DNA of 64,000 nucleotides, taken from Erythroxylum novogranatense (taxonomy: Eukaryota > Streptophyta > Magnoliopsida > Malpighiales > Erythroxylaceae). Below, one piece after another: positions 36,170 to 48,110 of this stretch. The notes beneath the pieces are model-generated. The model was given only the letters and a program-made list of their open reading frames with translations. It ran no database searches and had not been told where the DNA came from. The position numbers and the translations under genes were made by a program. Location: the NCBI GenBank assembly GCA_029891385.1, contig CM057228.1:37327023-37391022 (forward strand). Direction: 5' to 3'. The stretch's first letter is position 1, and every line of letters begins with the position of its first letter.

Positions 36170-36178
36170 TATAAAAAG
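36170..36178 (+). promoter_or_regulatory. TATA box in the nested LTR
   Basis: TATAAAAAG at a distance of about 300 bases from the LTR start, followed by a purine-rich leader; typical for a chromovirus LTR. Confidence 0.7.
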
Positions 36179-38239
36179 AGAAGGAAATAAGTGAGTTAGA
36201 AGAAGAGGAGGAGGATTTACGAAAATTTAGAGGGAGAGAGGGGAGAGTTCGTGGAAGTGGAGGAAGAAGGAGAAAAGAGAAAAGCATGCCTAGGTCTTGA
36301 CTTTCCAAGAGATTAAGCAAGAGTTTGAAGAAAGTTCAAGAAGGAAAAGTGTAGAGGAAGAGCTAAGCTACATTTTGAACCAAGAAACTCTTGGGTTGAG
36401 TCAAGAACCAAGGTAAGTTATGTTTTCAAGTGTTGGTTTTTAGTTGGGTTTTGGTGTAGAAAGCTTAGAAAGGAAGTGGGTTTAGTGATTTTAAAGTTGA
36501 TTTCATGAAAGGGGTTATGTAGAATTTTAATTGAATTTATGTTGAAATGGGTTCTTGTTTCTCTTGAAGTAGAGCAAGAGAGAGGAGAAGAGCAAGGAGA
36601 AGAGCACTCCTAAGCAAGGATTAAGCAAGTTATAAGGTGGGTTTCATTTTTATCTTTATGTTAGTAAGTTATAAATACTATCTCAACTAAGGAAAATTAA
36701 TGTTTTTCAATTACCTTGGGTTGAGCATTGATTGAGCTTTGGTTGTGTATTAATTGATTTATGATTGCCATTATGTGAGAGTTTGATTAGTATATGACAT
36801 TGCTTGCTTTTGCTTGACAAGTTCATGAATTGAATGAGCATGAATATTAGTGAAATCATGAAAGGTGATTTAAGCATGAAATACAATTTTCAAGAATCAG
36901 CTATTTGGATGCATGAAAAATCCAATTTCAGAAATCAGCCAGCGGACAAGAACAGTCCAGATTTTAATGCATGAATTTGTGTTATGTGGGTACTTAAGTC
37001 CACCCAAAGAAAGTCACGCAGTGCCGCTGACCAAGATAGCTTTCACTACCGCCTGATCAGGCATAGGATGTTCCTTTTGGACTCAAAGATATCGACTACA
37101 CTCGTAGTTCGTCATTTATTGTGGACTTATGAACCATCAGCTATGTGTCTATGTGTAGCATGTATGTGCCAGAATGAAAGATGCATGAATCATGAAAGTT
37201 ATGCTTTTAGCTTGATGGAATTATGAGAATGCAAGTTGTATGAATGTTTGATGAGAAAATTCCTAACAGTATGAATAATGAATAGATTCAGCTTATTTGC
37301 ATAAATATAAACATGTTACCCACGAGTTTAAAGCTCACCCTCCAATCCGGCCCCATCTCCAGGTGAGGAGCACGAGATCGACCATCGAGCTTAAAGGCAT
37401 TACTCCAGAAATGATGATTTTGTATTTTCAAGATAGCTTTTGTAAATCAATGCTTTAGATGCAATTTGGGCAAGTTTACTTTTACAAGTTGTATTTTGGA
37501 TTTTGGATGCAAGTGGCTTAAAATGCCTCTAAAGCCTTGTAATAACTCATATTTTTCATATGAAAGCAAGAATGTTAAGTTCTAATGTATTTTGTGAAAT
37601 CCATGTATGTTTTAAAACAATTGCATCATTGTATAGTTTGGATATGGTTAGAATGCTAAGAGTGTGGTTGTTGCCTTGAATTGCATTTGGAGATGCTTTT
37701 GGGATTGAGCTATGTTATATGAGGTTGCATGTTGAGATTTATGCAGGTGGAAGCATTAGGATTGCAAATTGGTTAGTTGCATTTTCAAGGGAAGTGCTGT
37801 CAAATTTTCCTAAAATTTGACAGAACTTCGCTTCAGTTTTAGACCCTCTTAGGGCTTGATTTAGATCGGGAAGTCTTCGTGAAGATTTTATTAGAAGTTC
37901 AGAACTTTCTAAGGGTGTATCATTTGTCTCATTTGGACTTAGGGTTAAAAAGTTATGAGGTGAAGAACACATTCAGTCACTGTTCATTTAGCTATATTAC
38001 TGTTACATTAGTCTTTAATGAGCAGTGTCTTTTGAGTGGCTTTTTGCCTTGATTAATGATGGAATTAGCTTTTGCATCCTTCATGAGAGTTGTATAGAAT
38101 CTTGTTATCTTTCCATAGAGGTATAGTATGCACATGTTGGAGTTAGGATTAAGAAGTTATGAGTTTTGAAATACGCTAGTGTCAAGTGGTTTGAAGTTGG
38201 ATTGAAGAGGAGAGGGTTTGAAGTTTTGAAGAAAGGCGT

Positions 38240-38398
38240 GTCCGTTAAACGGACACAAATGTCCGTTAAACGGACAGCCTAGGGTGCCAAAACACCCCTT
38301 ACCCTGCCCATGTCCGTTTAACGGACATTTGCGAACCAATTGGTACACTTTCACCCGAACGTGTCCGTTAAACGGACATGTGTGTCCGTTTAACGGAC
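38240..38398. repeat. Five GTCCGTTWAACGGAC dyads in the nested LTR
   Basis: Exact copies at 38240-38254, 38261-38275, 38312-38326, 38363-38377 and 38384-38398. Spacing alternates between 21 and 51 bases (21, 51, 51, 21), so the cluster is itself symmetric. Confidence 0.92.
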
Positions 38399-38975
38399 AG
38401 CTACGGGAACAATGATGTTTTGAACAATGTTAGAGGCCGAATCTCGTTTTGTGGTCTTCATAAGAGTTGTAGATCTAGATGTATACTTTCAAATCGTGAA
38501 AGAACGAACACAATCCGACATCTAGATAAAAATTTATGGTAATTGTACCAAAAGAGTTTCAATTTGATTTTGGAAGTGAGCATGGTCTATTGTTTTGGGT
38601 ATAAATCCCTCATCCGACCTCCAATTGAGGTGAGGCTTGAACCATTGGATTTATAAGACATATATCTTTATTGCTAAAAATATTGGTATCATTTGGAGTT
38701 AAATTGAGGAAGTTCACATTAAAGGAAGTGAGAGGCCAGTTAAGAGAGCATGTTTCAGGTGTGAACTCTTTTAGGTTTTTGGAGTGTATCTTGAGTTATA
38801 TAACTCCGATTAAGGCGATTCTTGCCTCTATGCGAACGTGAGGCTTTAAGCTATTTTTGATATAATTAAGTCAATATGTGATTACGATGTTTAGGTAGTG
38901 TGCGCTCATCACTTTTATGGAACAACAGCATACAACACTGCAATGTTATAAGCGCAAGGTTTCAGGAATACGAAA

Positions 38976-39128
38976 GTTGGGCTCCGGGAGCAGGGTCCAA
39001 TATCTTGTGGTATCAAAGCAAGTGTGACAGTGGTAAGTCTAAGCAGTTGGGTCCTGGATCCAACAACTGTGGTATCAGAGCAAGAGCAAGAGTGTTAAGT
39101 TATATGCAGTTGGGTCCTGGATCCAACA
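38976..39128 (+). repeat. Reiterated LTR end plus primer-binding site
   Basis: Three tandem copies of a unit of about 63-70 bases. Each has GTTGGG(T/C)TCC...GG(A/G)TCCAA(C/T)A followed by a met-tRNA primer-site sequence: TGGTATCAAAGCA at 39008-39020 and TGGTATCAGAGCA at 39070-39082. The third unit ends the LTR at 39128 by the target duplication. Confidence 0.82.
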
Positions 39129-39133
39129 TAGGT
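39129..39133. other. Target-site duplication TAGGT, right copy
   Basis: Second copy of the five bases at 35867-35871. Confidence 0.9.
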
Positions 39134-39136
39134 GTT

Positions 39137-39740
39137 ACTCGTGGTCGACCAAGTCGAGGTCCCAAGGATCTTGTCTTAGCGACCGATCGACCGTAGTCGA
39201 TCTATGGAGATACCGAGCGAGGTTCCAAGGATCTTGTCTTGGCGACCGATCTACCGTAGTCGATCTATGGTGATACCGAGCGAGGTCCCAAGGATCTTGT
39301 CTTGGCGACCGATCGACCGTAGTCGATCTATGGAGATACCGAGCGAGGTCCCAAGGATCTTGTCTTGGCGACCGATCGACCATAGTCGATCTATGGAGAT
39401 ACCAAGCGAGGTCCCAAGGATCTTGTCTTGGCGACCGATCGACCGTAGTCGATCTATGGAGATACCGAGCGAGGTCCCAAGGATCTTGTCTTGGCAATCG
39501 ATCGACCGTAGTCGATCTATGGAGATACCGAGCGAGGTCCCAAGGATCTTATCTTGGCGACCCGACCGACCGTAGTCGGTCTATGGAGATGCCGAGTGAT
39601 GGCGAATGAGGTCCCAAGGATCTTGTCTTGGCGACCGATCGACCGTAGTCGATCTATGGAGATACCGAGCGAGGTCCCAAGGATCTTGTCTTGGCGACTG
39701 ATCGACCGTAGTTGATCTATGGAGATATCGAGCGATGATT
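39137..39740. repeat. 63-bp tandem array in the TAT element
   Basis: Nine to ten near-identical units with starts (gatctatgga) at 39199, 39262, 39325, 39388, 39451, 39514, 39578 (variant), 39651 and 39714. A 13-base insertion enlarges the unit after 39578. Each unit contains the dyad GATCGACC..GTAGTCGATC. As 63 is a multiple of three, frames on both strands stay open through the array, so the two repetitive open frames here are artefacts. TAT elements are known to carry such arrays in the untranslated region near the 3' LTR. Confidence 0.93.
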
Positions 39741-39925
39741 GATCTGATTTTTTACTCTTTGCCACAATGGAATTTTTTATCGCCAAGAAATCTGAAAACC
39801 CCTTTATTGATGATAACGAGGGCGTGGGCCGTTAAAAAAAACTGCCTGGCTGGGACAAGAAAAAGGTACCCACAAGTGTTGTACAAAAATATTGTTGAAC
39901 TAACATTAATCAAAATAAGACTTAT

Positions 39926-41135
39926 CTATTGGTAGAACGCCTTTAGGTTTCGGGAGTTCCACGGCCTTAGTAGAATTTTTCCTTTCGCATCACGTAGGAA
40001 GTAAGAACCGTGCCCGACTTGCTTAATCACTCGATAAGGTCCTTCCCACGTCTGTCCAAGCTTTCCTGGATGCTTTCCAGCCGCCTCGGCCTTTCGTAGG
40101 ACGTAACCACCTACCTTTACATCGCTCGGCTTAACCCTTTTGTTGTAGAATTTGGTCGCCTTTTGCCTGATGGCTTCCGAATGAGCGGCTGCCCTTTCTC
40201 TATCCTCACTGAGGAGAACCAGTTCCGCTTTGCGTGCTTCATCATTCCGCTCTTCTTCATAGCCCGACAGCCTTTGATTATGCAATGCCACCTCTCTCGA
40301 CTAGGCTTCGCCAAGGTCATCCTGAACGGTGTTTCTCCTGTGGCTCCGTTCGGTATGGTTCTGTATGCCCACAACACTTCGTATAGTTCTTCGACCCAGG
40401 TCTTTCGGCAGTCTAGGCGCTTCTTGAGGGCACTCATTATCTTTTTATTGGTGTTCTCCGCAAGTCCATTGCTTTGGGGATGAGCTACCGAAGTCAATCG
40501 TAGTTTGATTTTTAGTCGGTCATGCAGAGTCTCGAATTTGTCGTTATCGAATTGCCGACCGTTATCTGTAACCAACACCATAGGCATCCCTAAGCGACAT
40601 AGTATATTTTTCTTTACGAAACTTTCTACTTTCCCCTCGGTGATTGTAGCGAACGACTCCGTTTCTACCCACTTAGTGAAGTATTCCACTGCCACTATCA
40701 GGAATTTCTTTTTTCCGGGACCGAGAGGAAAGGGCCCCAGTATATCCATTCCCCATTGAGCGAAAGGAATAGGGTGACTCACGATTTGCATCCTCTTGGT
40801 CGGCTGATGAGATAGGCTGCTATTTCTCTGGCAGGCCTCACATCGGTCGACCTTCTCTTGCGCCTTTTCTCATTATCGGCCAAGAAGTACCTCGTCGATC
40901 GATCACCGTGAGCTAACATTCTGCCTCCTACATGATTTCCTCACATCCCTTCGTGGACCTCGGCCATTGCCTGCTCGGCTTCTTCTTCGTTCAAGCATCG
41001 AAGCAGCGGCCAGTCGTAAGACCGTTTGTATAGAGTGTCGTTAACGACCGTGTACTCGGCTGCCTTTATCCTCGCTTGGCCTCCGGCGCGTCTTTCGGTT
41101 GTTTTCCTCCAAAGGTATTGTATGATCGGCTCCAT
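39926..41135 (-). pseudogene. TAT integrase
   Basis: The N-terminal part LWRKTTERRAGGQ...YTVVNDTLYKRS is followed by the catalytic core: D in QWGMDILGPFP (about 40731-40758), D in LVTDNGRQFDN (about 40545-40580) and E in NGLAENTNKKIM (about 40440). The C-terminal tail GYVLRKAEAAGKHPGKLGQT ends NLKAFYQ at 39926. A frameshift near 40280 and a break before 40791 inactivate it. This enzyme would insert element cDNA. Confidence 0.9.
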
Positions 41136-41199
41136 CCAACTCGATCGACTAGTACTTACGCCGAGAGCTTCCTTGGCTTTTGAATGCTAGGCGGTCTAG

Positions 41200-42310
41200 T
41201 CGTCGACTGAACATTGTTCATGGCATCACGGTGGAAGCCATTTTGAGAGCTCATCCGCTTTAGCGTTTGAGCTCGCTCTATTCTGATGATCGTACTGTTG
41301 AAATTGCTCAATTCCTCGCTTTACCACCCGTGTACTTAATCATGTTGCTCCCTTGGCCTCATAACGCCTTGACTTGACCGACCACCATTTAGCTATCGCT
41401 ATATATTTTTAGATGCCTGATCTCCATTTCCTTAGCCAGTGGAGACCGGTTATTAGGGCCTCGTATTCTGCTTCGTTATTGGAGGCTTTGAACTCAAGTC
41501 GAGGGCGATTCCACCTTTTCTTCATCTGTGAGGGTTGATCAAGACTACTCCCGCCCCACATCCCTCAGATTGGACGACCACAACAAACAAGCTCCAGCCA
41601 GGGAGCTGCTCGTCCTTCGAGTTAGGTTGGCTCATCTCCGCGATGAAGTCCGCCAACACCTGCGCTTTAATGGTCGTGCGAGGTCTGTACTGTATGTCGA
41701 ACTCTCCCAGCTCTACCGCCTACTTTATTTGTCGGCCAAGTTTCGGCTTTTGAAGGCATTGCCTTAGGGGTTGGTCTGTCCATACCTCAATTGTATGACT
41801 TTGGAAGTAAGGCCTTAGCTTCCGAGCCGCCATTATCAGGGAGAGGGCTAGTTTCTCTATTGGCGTGTATTGCGCTTCCGGTCCGGTTAATACTTTCTTG
41901 ACGTAATAGATAGGTGTTGGTCGCTTTCCTCGATCGAATAAGTACTGCTACCGACCAACCCTCCGTAACCGCCAAGTATATAATCGTTCTCTCCTCTACC
42001 GGGCTTTGCAGGATAGGCGGACTAGACAGTATTGCTTTAAGTGTTGAAAAGCTTTCACACTCGTCCGCCATTGAACCGAGCCACGCTCGCTTTCCTCAAG
42101 ATCTTGAAAATGGGAGGCACTTGTCCCCAACTGACACAAATCTACTCGGGAGACTATTCGACCACCAAGATTCAGATTTCTTTCAAGGACCTTGGTGAAG
42201 GCATTTGGACGATGGCTTCAATCTTCTCTCGGATTAGCCTCAATCCCACGCTGAGTAATCATGAACCCAAGGAATTTTTCTGATGCCACACCAAAGACGA
42301 TTTTCGTGGT
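41200..42310 (-). pseudogene. TAT RNase H and RT thumb region, decayed
   Basis: The RT thumb carries readable FGVASEKFLGFMITQRGIEA near 42230-42300 in another phase, and the connection piece FSTLKAILSSPPILQSPVEE at 42000-42057. RNase H is recognised by FKASNNEAEYEALITGL at about 41445-41495. Many stops and frameshifts. Confidence 0.75.
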
Positions 42311-43441
42311 TCACTTCATCCGAAATTTATCAAGTGTCTGGAAGACTTCTTTTAAATCATCCACATGCTCGGCGGCCGTCTTACTTTTAACCACCATATC
42401 ATCCACATACGCTTCCACCGACCGACCGATCTGTTTCTTAAAGACTTCCATGACGAGTCGTTGATAGGTCTCCCCCGCGTTCTTCAAGCCAAAAGGCATT
42501 ACTTGATAGCAATACGTGCCCTGGTCGGTGATGAAGGCGGTCTTTTCCTCGTCTTCAAGGCTCATCTGGATTTGATGGTAGCCCGAGAAGGCATCCAGGA
42601 AATTGAGAAGTTCGTGTCCTGAGGTGGAGTCTACTAGCTGGTCGATCTTGGGCAAGGGGAAACTGTCCTTTGGACATGCTTTGTTCAAATCGGTGAAATC
42701 TATGCACATTCTCCACTTCCCGTTCTTCTTTTTCACTAAAACCACATTGGCGAGCCATTTACGGTACTTGACTTCTCGGATGAACCCAGCCTCGAGTAAT
42801 TTTTCTACTTCTTTCTCGATCACCCCCTGTCGCTCCTTGCTGCGCCATCGCTTCTTCTGTCTGATCGGTTTGTAGTCATGCCGTATACCGAGGGAGTGCA
42901 ACGCAACTGATCGGGAAATTCTAGGCATGTCGCTCGGCACCCAAGCAAAGACCGATCTATTTTTCACCAGACAGGCTATGATCTCTTTAACCAGGTCGCT
43001 CTGCAGCTCGGAGCCTAGGTTTGTGAATTTGGAAGGGTCGGCGTCGTCCAGTCCGACCCGCTGTGTTTCTTCTACTGGGTTCATCCTATCCATATCCTCG
43101 TCGGCCCTCACATCAAGAGAGCTCACAAGATTACTGACCCCATCTAATGTCTTCGTTTCCGCTAAGTAACATTCCCTGGCAATTCTCTGCTGAACACCGA
43201 CAACACCAACTCCGTGGGGTGTCGGGAACTTCATAACCTGGTAGTAGGTGGAGACGACCGATCTGAGGACATTTTGAGTAGTCCGCCCGATTATTGCGTT
43301 GTATGCCCCTTGAAACTTGACGACTAGGAACTCAACGTCCCTTTCTATCTGACACGGCTTCTGCCCGAACTTCATTTTCAAATTCACCTGGGCGAACGGG
43401 TAAGCTGACGCTCCAGTTACTCCTTTAATGGGGCCGTCCAT
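42311..43441 (-). pseudogene. TAT reverse transcriptase (fingers and palm)
   Basis: A 376-residue open stretch. It has the TAT-type pre-RT motif FLVVKFQGAYNAIIGRTTQN, then WRMCIDFTDLNKACPKDSFP, FLDAFSGYHQIQM, MPFGLKNAGETYQRLV and the catalytic AYVDDMVVKS (YVDD codons at 42398-42409). The open frame is long and the active site is intact, but upstream and downstream frames are broken. Confidence 0.93.
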
Positions 43442-43450
43442 AGGTAGTAG

Positions 43451-43738
43451 TCAGTCTTCGGGTACCTTCATCTGCTTGAAGGCCTCGTAATACAACAAAT
43501 CTACCGACCTTCTAGTATCAATCATCACCCGCTTCACCTCGTAACCGTTCATATTCAGATTTACCACGAGAGCGTCGTCATGGGGGCAACTTATTCCATC
43601 AAGGTCGGACTCATCGAATGATATCATCCCGTCGGTCTCCCTCGGCTTTTTAGTGGATGAGTCTCTGCCGACCTGTTTGGCATATCTCTTTCTCCCTTTA
43701 GTGGTGAATCCGCCAGCTGCGTTTCCACCGAATATCAT
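43451..43738 (-). pseudogene. TAT aspartic protease
   Basis: PHDDALVVNLNMNGYEVKRV is followed by MIDTRRSVDLLYYEAF. The family active site is D-T-G-S-S; here the Gly and first Ser are both Arg, so it should be inactive. A stop at 43449-43451 separates it from reverse transcriptase. Confidence 0.87.
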
Positions 43739-44009
43739 GTTAATGATTCCAGTTAGTCGGTCGTCTTGTTGCCCGGTGTTTCCATCGTTTCTTTCCTTTG
43801 ATCGCCCTCTCTCTTCTCGTCGATTATCTGTATTCGTATTATGCCTCCCTCCGTCATTCCTGTCATTTTGCCTCTGTATGGTCGCTTTGTTGTCCGACCG
43901 ACTGTCTGCTTGATTGTCTCGATCGCGCTTGCTCTACTTCACGAATCGGCCTAGCCTTCCCTTTGTATGAGGGATTCAATTTCTTTTTCAATCGCCAGAA
44001 TCTTCCGTA

Positions 44010-45127
44010 TCATGACCGACCTCTTTGTGGAAGCGCAATACAGTCCGGTTCTGTCTTTGTATGGGTTTTCATTTTATTGGGCTCTGATAGTTTCCCCATC
44101 CGCCTCATGGTCACAAAGACTTCCGCATATCGCTTTGTTAAGCGGGTGAAGTCTTGTTGATGCCACTGTCGACCGATTGGCTTTCTCCAGGTCGACTGAT
44201 CCCTCTGTCTTTTGTGAGACTCATCTGCCCTACCACTCGGCCCGCGATCATTTGCCCGGCGTTTTGTATTCTTTAATACTTCCTCGAGCTGAATGTACTT
44301 GTCTGCCCGGTGTCGGATCTCCTGAATAGATCGAGGTTGATCGAGAGCTAGCGACTTCTTAAACTCCTCGTCCCTCGTATTGCTCATAAGCGCGGCCAGC
44401 ATAGACGAGCAAGTGAGGTCGGAGACCTCGACCGCTTCGTTATTGAACCGAGTGATGAACTCTCGCAGACTTTCATTCCTTCCTTGGGTGAGTTGCATCA
44501 CCTCCAAGGTCGTTTCTGTGGCTGCCATCGTAGCGAATCGGTTAAGGAAAAGTAGTCCGAAATCCTCAAAGCAAGTGATACAGCCTGGAGGTAGACTATT
44601 GAACCAACGTCGGGCTCCCTCTTGAAAGGCCGTGCAGAAAGCCTTACATTGGATGGCATCCGCACGCAGCGTGATTCATCATCGATCGGAAGTGTTGTAA
44701 GTAGTCCAGGGGGTCGGTCTTGCCAGTGTATTTTTCTGGTGTTGGTATTTTGGTTCCGGGTGCCGGGAGGCTATCTAAAATTTTCGGAGTGAAGGGAGAG
44801 CTATACTGTGATGTCGGGTGGACTAGGCGGAAGCTCATAGCTGCGTTAATCCGATCGTCCACAATTTTTTCTAGGTTTTCTGTCTGGTGGCGATCGGTCA
44901 TCATCTTTGTCTGTCATGCTGACGCCAAGCAGATGGTGCGCTGCCGTTGTCTTGGCCGAGATTGTAAAATCTGGCGGATCAATAGATCGCCCGCTTCTCA
45001 ATCTGCTTCTGGTGAGGGAGGTGTGCACAGGCGGAACATGATCTGCATCCGATCGGTGCCGGAGATTCGGGTGCATATTGAGTGCAGCGTTATCCTCTAA
45101 AGCGACACTCTGTTCTTCTTGTTCCAA
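44010..45127 (-). pseudogene. TAT gag
   Basis: Gag begins near 45127 with an acidic N-terminus, then PTPEKYTGKTDPLDYLQHFR (about 44704-44763) and LMQLTQGRNESLREFITRFN-type capsid sequence (44440-44500). It ends in a basic region. The three parts are in different phases. No intact zinc knuckle is visible. Confidence 0.85.
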
Positions 45128-45312
45128 ATCCTAAGGTTGTGGTTGATCGTTATGATCTGAAGATTCCGTGCGAGAAACATGTGGTGCAGGCGGCAGAGTT
45201 GCAGGTAGCTGCAAACCCATGCGTTGCATCGTCAGAGCCGCAATGCCGCTATATCGAGATTCATCGCCGCTTTGACCGATTTGTGTGTTTCTGGACGTGG
45301 TTCCCAGAAGTC

Positions 45313-45332
45313 GGGCCCCACGGTGGGCGCCA
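45313..45332 (-). other. TAT primer-binding site
   Basis: On the - strand TGGCGCCCACCGTGGGGCCC begins two bases from the 5' LTR border. This sequence is characteristic of TAT-type elements. Confidence 0.88.
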
Positions 45333-45334
45333 AT

Positions 45335-45757
45335 TGGTTCTGCTGGATTCTGGCTGAACTGTACGTTGCCGTTTGGATCCATGAGCTGGTTGCTTTTTGT
45401 GATTAATCCGACGTGAAGATACCTGCAAAACAAAGAAGGCACGTCGGGGTCAGTCCCGATTAGCCCTCCGACGCCAAGTCAATATTTTTGTGAATGTGAG
45501 GTTGATCAATGCAGAGAAGCTAGGTTTTGATTATGCACCTCATATGGGAGAATTATACCTTATATGGGGATGGACGCTAGGTTAAACCTTTACGTGTTTG
45601 CATGGGAGTCTCTTACATGCGGATGGGCTGAGAAGAACATGGATCGGGCTTGGGCCTGTTGTAGCCGTTGGGTTCGAGACTTGTTCTATGAAGAATGGAC
45701 CGATCGGCCCAAGGGTTGTCTTGACTGGGTCCGGGCTCAGCATCGCCGACCCGACCA
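45335..45757 (-). repeat. TAT element 5' LTR
   Basis: Pair of the copy at 32267-32700. It is flanked by ATAAT at 45758-45762. Confidence 0.92.
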
Positions 45758-46011
45758 ATAATTATGTAAATTACCTCTTAAGTAGGGTGTGGGTCTCTGT
45801 CTAATTTCCTAGTTCTCGATTTTTGTAAAGGAATCTATCTTGGTTCTTGCTTGATGTGTTATCTCTACTATTTTCCTTTAAACACCATTATTTAATCAAG
45901 ACATTGGCTACTTTTCCACAATTTTTTAATAAAAACGATACTATAAATTTTTGCACCTTTTAACATGGTTGGTGGCTGTTCTTTCTAATTTCTTAACTAG
46001 ATCATTATCAA

Positions 46012-48110
46012 GGATTTGGGCATATTTTCCACTGGAAGAAGCGCCTCATGGCCCGTCTTCAGGGCATTCCGAAAGCAGTGGAGGATTCTCCTTCGGAGTC
46101 CTTTCGTGACCTTGAGGAGTACCTCAGCTCGGAACTGGAGCAGGTTCTCTGCCAAGAAGAACTTTACTGGCATCAGCAGTCGCGTAGTCAATGGCTCGGT
46201 CAAGGCGACCGCAACACCAAATTTTACCACATCTTGACCAAGGCTCGTCGACAACGCTTGAAAATCACCACCTTACAGGATGAACAGGGCTGTACCACTT
46301 CGGACCCTTCACAAATCAGAAGGATTGTCACCACTTTCCTGCAAACCCTTTACAAGTCCGATTTGCATCCCGTTTCGACAACTCCCTTCATCGGTACGTT
46401 TCCACCCCTTCCTCCTCACGCTCATCATGACTTGAGCAACCCTATCACCACGGATGAGGTCAAGACCGCATTCTTTGAAATGGATCCTCACAAAGCTCCT
46501 GGCCTCGACGGATTTTCTGCCCTCTTTTACCAGTCTCAATGGAAAATTGTAGGGCCCTCGGTGTCGCTTTACCTTCAGCGTCTCTTTCAGTAAGAACTTT
46601 GGGATGATGCCCTTAATCGTACCATTCTCGTTATGATCCCTAAGAACCCCTCCCCTACGACCGTCACGCAATTCCGCCCTATTGCCCTTTGCTCGGTTCT
46701 TTATAAGGCCCTCACTAAGATCATTGTGAACCGCCTTAAACCTTACCTCGACCATTTGGTCGCTCCAACCCAATGTAGCTTTGTTCCTGGGAGACAGATC
46801 ACTGACAATATTATCATTGCCCAAGAAGTCATCCACACCATGCGACGCCGCTCCGGCAAGAAGGGCATCTTGGCCCTTAAGGTCGATCTCGAGAAAGCCT
46901 ACGATCGGCTTTCTTGGGCTTTTATTCAGGATACTCTTAGTGCTCTCGGTCTCCCGCTTTCCTTCATCCAACTCATTATAAACTACGTCACTACAGTTTC
47001 CTACCAGGCCCAGTGAGACGGCGAACTCAGCGGCTCTTTTCTCCCTTCCCGAGGCCTCCGGCAGGGCGATCCTCTATCGCCATACCTGTTTGTGCTCTGT
47101 ATGGAACGCCTAGGTCACTCCATCACACACTCTATCTCCTAAGGTGAATGGAAGCCCATCCGTTTAAGTAGGTCGGGCTCGCCTCTTTCTCACCTGTTCT
47201 TTGCCGACGATCTCATCTTATTCTCCGAAGCCTCGGCCGACCAAATTCCCGTTATTCATGATCTTTTGAATAATTTTTGTCTCGCCTCAGGTCAACGGAT
47301 AAGCTATGACAAATCCCGCTGTTTCTTCTCCTCCAACGCTCCCCGCACGAGGGCTCGTCAATTCAGCAGAGACTTGGCCGTGCAATTGAACACGAATCTT
47401 GGCCGCTACCTCGGTGTTTCTCTTCTTCACGAGCGAGTCAATAAGAATACCTACCAGCACATCTTGGACAAGGTCCAGCAAAGGCTTTTCAGTTGGTCAG
47501 CCAATCTTATGTCTTTTGCCGGCCGCCTCACTCTCACGCAGGCGGTCATCTCTGCACTTCCCACCTACTCGATGCAGACTGTTTGCCTCCCTCGAGGCCT
47601 TTGTGATGCGATTGAAAAACATATGCGTCAATATCTCTAGGGTTCGGCCAGTGGCACCAGGAAAATGCATTTAGTTCACTGGGATAGTGTGTGTCGGCCC
47701 AAACCATTGGGGGGCTTGGGCATTTGGAAAATTCAGGCGACCAACGATGCTCTCCTAGCTAAATTGGGCTGGACTTTGGTTACCCAACCCCACCGTTTAT
47801 GGGTTCAGGTTTTGGCTGCCAAATACCATTGCGAGGCTTCCACTCTCCCTCAGGACCTCACACGCTCGGGAGCCTCGATGGTTTGGCGTGACATTTCTCA
47901 CACCTGGCCCTATGTCCTGAGAGGCCTGAAATGGGTCCTCGAAGACGGCACCACTGCTCGTTTCTGGTTGGACCCCTAGGTGGCGACTCTTGGCCCCCTC
48001 ATTACTCACGCTCTGGATACTGTCCCCAGCTCCAATCGTCCCCTCACGGTTCACCATTTTGTCGATCCTTCAGGTGATTGGCAGTGGGACACGTTTCAAT
48101 CTCTTCTTCC
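46012..48110 (+). pseudogene. LINE reverse transcriptase
   Basis: One phase, broken by stops at 46591, 47014, 47140, 47638 and 47977. Motifs: GDRNTKFYH (non-LTR RT N-terminal region), [60 protein letters not shown], the catalytic FADDLILFSE (Asp-Asp codons 47206-47211), and YLGVSLLHERV. The phase is lost near 48100. Confidence 0.93.

Larger units (their letters stand above)
35872..39128 (+). mobile_element. Nested solo LTR of a chromovirus (3257 bp)
   Basis: Begins TGTTAGCCCC, ends GGATCCAACA and has a TAGGT target duplication. A good TATA box (TATAAAAAG, 36170-36178) is followed by a GA-rich leader, and the conserved pre-end region gctcaccctcc...ccatctccaggtgag lies near 37333-37367. No coding domain is inside. 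It carries five dyads GTCCGTTWAACGGAC (38240-38398) and three reiterated copies of its own 3' end with primer-site sequence (38976-39128). The relation to the Tekay-like LTR at 5760 is visible at the start only. Confidence 0.88.
32267..45757 (-). mobile_element. TAT-lineage Ty3/gypsy element, complete (13.5 kb)
   Basis: LTRs of 434 and 423 bp with TGG...CCA ends bound the element, which is flanked by ATAAT duplications. Read on the - strand it has 5' LTR (45335-45757), primer site, gag, protease, reverse transcriptase, RNase H, integrase, a 63-bp tandem array, an antisense gene, polypurine tract and 3' LTR. The TAT (Ogre/Retand) type is supported by the primer site TGGCGCCCACCGTGGGGC, the VDTGSSVDILF-type protease and the antisense frame. 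A solo LTR (35872-39128) is nested inside; without it the element is about 10.2 kb. The sequence is GC-richer than its surroundings. All frames are broken. Confidence 0.93.

Noticed and set aside
39135..39575. Two open frames of about 120 residues on opposite strands
   Set aside because: Both are read-through of the 63-bp array, whose unit length is a multiple of three; there is no family motif or start context.
39137..39740. CRISPR-like regular repeats
   Set aside because: The units are contiguous 63-mers with no variable spacers, and the context is a plant retroelement; it is an ordinary tandem array.
46309..46971. 220-residue frame on the - strand over the LINE
   Set aside because: Shadow of the LINE reverse transcriptase in GC-rich sequence.
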